64,000 nucleotides of DNA, taken from NCBI RefSeq assembly GCF_018069875.1, contig NZ_JAGQDF010000005.1:248001-312000 (forward strand). Direction: 5' to 3'. The translations under genes and the position numbers were made by a program. This document shows positions 60,613 to 64,000 of the stretch, piece by piece (the stretch's first letter is position 1; each line of letters begins with the position of its first letter). Below the pieces are notes generated by a model. It made no database searches and was not told the DNA's origin. It saw only the letters and a program-made list of their open reading frames with translations. This stretch comes from Ideonella alba. GTDB lineage: Bacteria > Pseudomonadota > Gammaproteobacteria > Burkholderiales > Burkholderiaceae_C.

Positions 60613-61755
60613 TCAGGGCTGGGTGGTGGGCTGGGCGGTGGGGCAGGGCAGCCGGATCTCGGCGCGCACACCGCCGCCGGGCTGGGGCTGCAGCGCCAGG
60701 CGGGCGTCGTCGCCCCAGGTCTGCTGCAGGCGCTCGCGCAGATTCTGCAGCGCGCTGCGCTGGCCAGGGCGGCGCACGGCGGGCGTGTCCAGGCCCAGGC
60801 CGTCGTCGGTGACGCTCAGCACCAGCGTGTCGCGGTCGCGCTCGGCGCGCACGCGCACCGTGCCGCCGTCGATTTTGGGCTCCAGGCCGTGGTGGATGGC
60901 GTTCTCCACCAGCGGCTGCAGCAGCAGCGGCGGCAAGGGCCGTGCGGCCAGCTCGGCGGGGATGTCGATCTGCCAGCGCAGCCGCTCCTCCATGCGCAGG
61001 CCCAGCACGCGCAGGTAGGCCTCCAGCAGGCGCTGTTCGTCGGCCAGCGTGTGCTGTTCGGCGCGCAGGCCGCCGAAGGAAGAGCGCAGGTAGTCGACGA
61101 AAGCCTCCAGCATGCCGCGGGCACGGGGCGGATCGGCCTCCAGCAGGCTGAGCACATTGGCCAGGGTGTTGAACAGGAAGTGCGGCTCGATCTGGCCCTG
61201 CAGCAGCTTCAGCCGGGCCTCGGCGGCGCGCCGCTCGGCGGCCTCGATCCGGCGCCGGTTCTCCAGGTACAGCCAGTGCAGCCCGGACACCAGCACCAGC
61301 ACCACCAGCCAGCTGATGCTGACGTTGGTGGGCGAGCCGCCGCCGTCGAACCAGGTCAGCCGGTAGCCGGCCAGCCACACGCCCAGCGGCCAGGACCAGG
61401 CGGTGCCGCCCATGGCGATCGCGGTGGCGACCCAGGCGCGGCGGCGGTCCGACCAGGCCCGCCAGCGCGCCAGGCCGATCAGCCCGGTCATGACGTCGAA
61501 GCTGAGGTGGATGCCGGTGGCCACCACCGCCGAGACCAGCAGGTTCAGGCCGTAGGTCCGCCGCCAGGCGGTGCCATTCGTCCACAGCCCGGCCTCAGGG
61601 CTGGTGGCGAAGGCCACTACCGTGAAGACCAGGGCCACCAGCGCCGCGAACAGCAGGGACCACACCCATTGCAGCCAAATGGGGCCGACCCGGGTCAGGC
61701 TGCTGTCGGTCCAGGCGCGCCAGGAGCGCCGCAGAAGCTGTTTGTCGAGTGCCAT
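60613..61755 (-). CDS. LytS-type sensor histidine kinase
   Basis: This 380-residue kinase has four to five membrane helices in the first 165 residues. Its His_kinase domain has phospho-acceptor His192 (QIEPHFLFNTLANV), and the ATPase part carries PLVENAIHHGLEPK (N box) and DDGLGL (G box). This is the HPK8/LytS-type pairing with a LytTR regulator, like the AlgZ/AlgR family. Its signal is unknown; no periplasmic sensor domain is obvious. It is the first gene of the two-gene operon. Confidence 0.92.
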   Translation of the reverse strand: MALDKQLLRRSWRAWTDSSLTRVGPIWLQWVWSLLFAALVALVFTVVAFATSPEAGLWTNGTAWRRTYGLNLLVSAVVATGIHLSFDVMTGLIGLARWRAWSDRRRAWVATAIAMGGTAWSWPLGVWLAGYRLTWFDGGGSPTNVSISWLVVLVLVSGLHWLYLENRRRIEAAERRAAEARLKLLQGQIEPHFLFNTLANVLSLLEADPPRARGMLEAFVDYLRSSFGGLRAEQHTLADEQRLLEAYLRVLGLRMEERLRWQIDIPAELAARPLPPLLLQPLVENAIHHGLEPKIDGGTVRVRAERDRDTLVLSVTDDGLGLDTPAVRRPGQRSALQNLRERLQQTWGDDARLALQPQPGGGVRAEIRLPCPTAQPTTQP

Positions 61756-61800
61756 GGGGCGCAGTCTAGGCAGTCCGGGCGCCCGATCGGCCGGGCGCGT

Positions 61801-61835
61801 CGACGAATCGACAGCCGGGCCGACGGATCGACAGC
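61801..61835. promoter_or_regulatory. Tandem 15-bp direct repeats, candidate LytTR-regulator site
   Basis: CGACGAATCGACAGC (61801-61815) and CGACGGATCGACAGC (61821-61835) differ at one base and are spaced exactly 20 bp, two helical turns. They lie 46 bp upstream of the kinase start and 95 bp upstream of the divergent phosphomannomutase start. A TACAAT box at 61885-61890 could be the -10 element of the latter. Confidence 0.5.
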
Positions 61836-61929
61836 AGCGGCCCCTGGCACCCAACTTGCTGAGCCCGAGGGCGGGCCGCCTCTCTACAATGGCCGCCACC
61901 CCCCTCACCACTGTCCCGATCCCCACACC

Positions 61930-63318
61930 ATGCAAGTCCACGCCTCCGTCTTCAAGGCCTATGACATCCGCGGCATCGTCGGCCAGACGCTCGACGACGC
62001 CTTCGCCGAGCACCTGGGCCGGGCCTTCGGCACCGAGGCCAAGGCCGCCGGCGAGCGTGCCGTGGTGGTGGGCCGCGACGGCCGCGTGTCCGGACCCGGT
62101 CTGGCCGCTGCGCTGATCCGCGGTATCGCCTCGACCGGCCTGGACGTGGTGGACATCGGCGCCGTCACCACCCCGATGACCTACTACGTCGCCGCCACGC
62201 GTGGCGCGCACGGCTGCAGCAGCGGCATCCAGGTCACCGGCAGCCACAACCCCAAGGACTGGAACGGCTTCAAGATGGTGCTGGCCGGCCGCGCCATCTA
62301 CGGCGACGAGATTCAGGGCCTGCGCCGCCGCATCGAGGCCGAGGACTATGCCCAGGGCCCCGGCCGCATCGGGGCGATGGACATCGTGCCCGAGTACGCG
62401 CACCGCATCACGTCGGATTGCAAGCTGGCCCGGCCGATGAAGATCGTGGTCGACTCGGGCAATGGCATCCCGGGCGCCAGCGCGCCGGCCATCCTGCGGG
62501 CGCTGGGCTGCGAGGTGATCGACCTGTACTCGAAGGTGGACGGCGACTTCCCCAACCACCACCCCGACCCTTCCAAGCCCGAGAACCTGGCCGACCTGAT
62601 CAAGGTGGTGCATGCCACCGATGCCGAACTGGGCCTGGCCTTCGACGGCGACGGCGACCGCCTGGGCGTGGTCACCAAGGACGGCCAGATCATCTACCCG
62701 GACCGCCAGCTGATCCTGTTCGCGCGCGACATCCTCAGCCGCGTCCCGGGCGGCACCATCATCTTCGACGTCAAGTGCACCCAGCGCCTGGCGCCTGCCA
62801 TTCGCGAGGCTGGCGGCGTGCCGCTGATGTGGAAGACCGGCCACTCGCTGGTCAAGGCCAAGCTCAAGGAAACCAACGCGCCGATCGCCGGCGAGATGAG
62901 CGGCCACATGTTCTTCAAGGAGCGCTGGTACGGCTTTGACGACGGCATGTACACCGCCGCGCGCCTGCTGGAGATCCTGTCGCGCCACGACGACCCCAGC
63001 GCGGTGCTGAACGCCCTGCCCACCAGCTTCAACACGCCGGAGCTGAACGTGGCCTGTGCCGAGGGCGAGCCGCACCGCCTGATCGCCGAACTGCAGGCCA
63101 GTTCGCAGTTCCCGGGCGCCGAGGTCTCCACCACCGATGGCCTGCGCGCCGACTACCCGGACGGCTTCGGCCTGGTGCGCGCGTCCAACACCACCCCGGT
63201 GCTGGTGATGCGCTTCGAAGGCCACACGCCCGAGGCGCTGCACCGCATCCAGGACGAGTTCATGGCCGTGCTGCGCAGCGTCAAGCCCGACGCCCAGGTG
63301 GGGGCCGCGGCCCACTGA
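61930..63318 (+). CDS. Phosphomannomutase/phosphoglucomutase
   Basis: This 462-residue alpha-D-phosphohexomutase resembles AlgC/ManB. The active-site phosphoserine is Ser105 in TGSHNPKDWNGFK. The metal-binding loop is FDGDGDRLG, the sugar-binding loop GEMSGHMFFKERW, and the phosphate-binding loop is in LVRASNTTPVLVMRFEG. It makes mannose-1-phosphate or glucose-1-phosphate for surface polysaccharide and LPS. The ATG at 61930 fits the normal family start (HASVFKAYDIRGI). The stop overlaps waaA (TGATG), which supports a cell-envelope role. Confidence 0.93.
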   Translation: MQVHASVFKAYDIRGIVGQTLDDAFAEHLGRAFGTEAKAAGERAVVVGRDGRVSGPGLAAALIRGIASTGLDVVDIGAVTTPMTYYVAATRGAHGCSSGIQVTGSHNPKDWNGFKMVLAGRAIYGDEIQGLRRRIEAEDYAQGPGRIGAMDIVPEYAHRITSDCKLARPMKIVVDSGNGIPGASAPAILRALGCEVIDLYSKVDGDFPNHHPDPSKPENLADLIKVVHATDAELGLAFDGDGDRLGVVTKDGQIIYPDRQLILFARDILSRVPGGTIIFDVKCTQRLAPAIREAGGVPLMWKTGHSLVKAKLKETNAPIAGEMSGHMFFKERWYGFDDGMYTAARLLEILSRHDDPSAVLNALPTSFNTPELNVACAEGEPHRLIAELQASSQFPGAEVSTTDGLRADYPDGFGLVRASNTTPVLVMRFEGHTPEALHRIQDEFMAVLRSVKPDAQVGAAAH

Positions 63319-64000
63319 TGCCTGCCGCCGGCTGGCGCGCGGGCCTGGCCCGTGTCGCCTACAGCACGCTGCTGCGCCTGGCGACGCCGCTCTACCTGGC
63401 GCGCCTGTGGTGGCGCGGCGCACGCGAGCCGGGTTACCGCTCGGCCTGGCCCGAGCGGCTGGCGCTGGGTGGCCCCGCGCAGACCCCCGGGGCGCTGTGG
63501 CTGCATGCGGTATCGCTGGGCGAAACCAAGGCCGCGGCGGTGCTGGTCGACGCCCTGCGTGCCCGGCAGCCAGGCCTGCGCCTGCTGCTGACCCACGGCA
63601 CCGCCACCGGCCGCGAGGCCGGCCGGGCGCTGCTGCGCGAGGGCGACCTGCAGACCTGGCTGCCCTTCGACACCCCCGGCGCGGTGCGCCGCTTCCTGCA
63701 GCGCCACCGGCCGGCGCTGGGCGTGCTGATGGAAACCGAGGTCTGGCCCAACCTGCTGCAGGCGGCCGAAGCCGCCGGCGTGCCGATCGTGCTGGCCAAC
63801 GCCCGCCTGTCCGAGCGCAGTGCCGGTCGCGGCGAACGCTTCGCGGCCGTGCTGCGCCCGGCGGCGCAGCGCATCACCCTGGCGCTTGCCCAGTCTGAGG
63901 ACGACGCCCGGCGCCTGCGCCAGGCCGGCGTGCCGCAGGTGGAGGTGGCTGGCAACCTGAAGTACGACCTGCGCGCCGACGCGGCGCTGCTGGCGCGCGG
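63318..64000 (+). CDS. waaA: 3-deoxy-D-manno-octulosonic acid (Kdo) transferase (3' partial)
   Basis: The first 227 codons are present and the gene runs off the window. The N-terminal membrane anchor region (YSTLLRLATPLYLARLWWRG) is followed by ALWLHAVSLGETKAA with the catalytic Glu. Then come the THGTATGREA loop, GVLMETEVWPNLL, LANARLSERSAGRG and GNLKYD, all typical of WaaA. It transfers Kdo from CMP-Kdo to lipid A precursor. The start overlaps the phosphomutase stop by 1 nt. Confidence 0.95.
   Translation, partial: MPAAGWRAGLARVAYSTLLRLATPLYLARLWWRGAREPGYRSAWPERLALGGPAQTPGALWLHAVSLGETKAAAVLVDALRARQPGLRLLLTHGTATGREAGRALLREGDLQTWLPFDTPGAVRRFLQRHRPALGVLMETEVWPNLLQAAEAAGVPIVLANARLSERSAGRGERFAAVLRPAAQRITLALAQSEDDARRLRQAGVPQVEVAGNLKYDLRADAALLAR

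Overview
High-GC, densely packed chromosomal DNA that looks like a betaproteobacterium of the order Burkholderiales, most likely near the Rubrivivax/Leptothrix/Ideonella group. The lineage call rests on gene order (fimV-truA-trpF-trpB-trpA-accD-folC-dedD-cvpA-purF-metZ; LysR-leuC-leuD-leuB-asd; gltX followed by tRNA-Ala/Glu/Asp), on family resemblance of the proteins, and on the absence of any mobile element. No database was searched.

1-15551 (+): a nearly complete MSHA-type IV pilus locus. Order: mshI (cut by the window edge), a PilN-like gene, mshJ, mshK, mshL secretin, mshE ATPase, mshG platform, an mshB-like prepilin, two tandem mshA pilins, a strong hairpin, a very large mshQ, then minor pilins mshC, mshD, mshO and mshP. 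Most junctions overlap by 1-17 nt. MshE carries N-terminal motifs of the c-di-GMP-binding MshEN type. No mshM or mshN is present between mshL and mshE.

15544-17507 (-): an EgtB/SUMF1-like protein and a GntR/FCD regulator. The regulator gene diverges from 17585-28566 (+), a methylmalonyl-CoA-route propionate operon: methylmalonyl-CoA mutase, a GNAT acetyltransferase, MeaB G-protein chaperone, propionyl-CoA carboxylase beta, a 41-codon leader ORF that duplicates the start of the next gene, propionyl-CoA carboxylase alpha, biotin synthase, a VOC protein (possible epimerase) and propionyl-CoA synthetase. Together they activate propionate, carboxylate propionyl-CoA and rearrange methylmalonyl-CoA to succinyl-CoA. 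The monomeric NADP isocitrate dehydrogenase gene follows, behind a terminator and an AT-rich structured leader.

31062-35129 (-): a stand-alone CZB zinc-binding protein and a four-gene MCE/Mla-like lipid transport operon (STAS-MlaE permease, ATPase, MCE protein, PqiC-type lipoprotein). 35370-40943 (+): a LysR regulator, leucine biosynthesis leuC, leuD and leuB with an entericidin-like lipoprotein between leuC and leuD, then asd. 41254-55320 (+): fimV followed by truA, trpFBA, accD, folC, dedD, cvpA, purF, metZ and gltX.

55413-56204: two exact copies of a tRNA-Ala(GGC)/tRNA-Glu(TTC)/tRNA-Asp(GTC) block separated by 86 bp that include a terminator-like hairpin. 56309-59795 (-): an NnrU-like membrane protein, then an overlapping cluster whose transcription order is Ada-AlkA fusion, O6-alkylguanine methyltransferase, EamA transporter. 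59856-61755 (-): a LytS/LytTR-type two-component system with tandem 15-bp direct repeats in its upstream region. 61930-64000 (+): phosphomannomutase/phosphoglucomutase and the start of waaA (Kdo transferase).

Most of the window is conserved core metabolism. The observations most worth a second look are the duplicated start in front of pccA, the mutually exclusive hairpin arms before icd, the tandem repeats beside the LytTR system, the duplicated tRNA block, and the EgtB-like protein with an altered His spacing.
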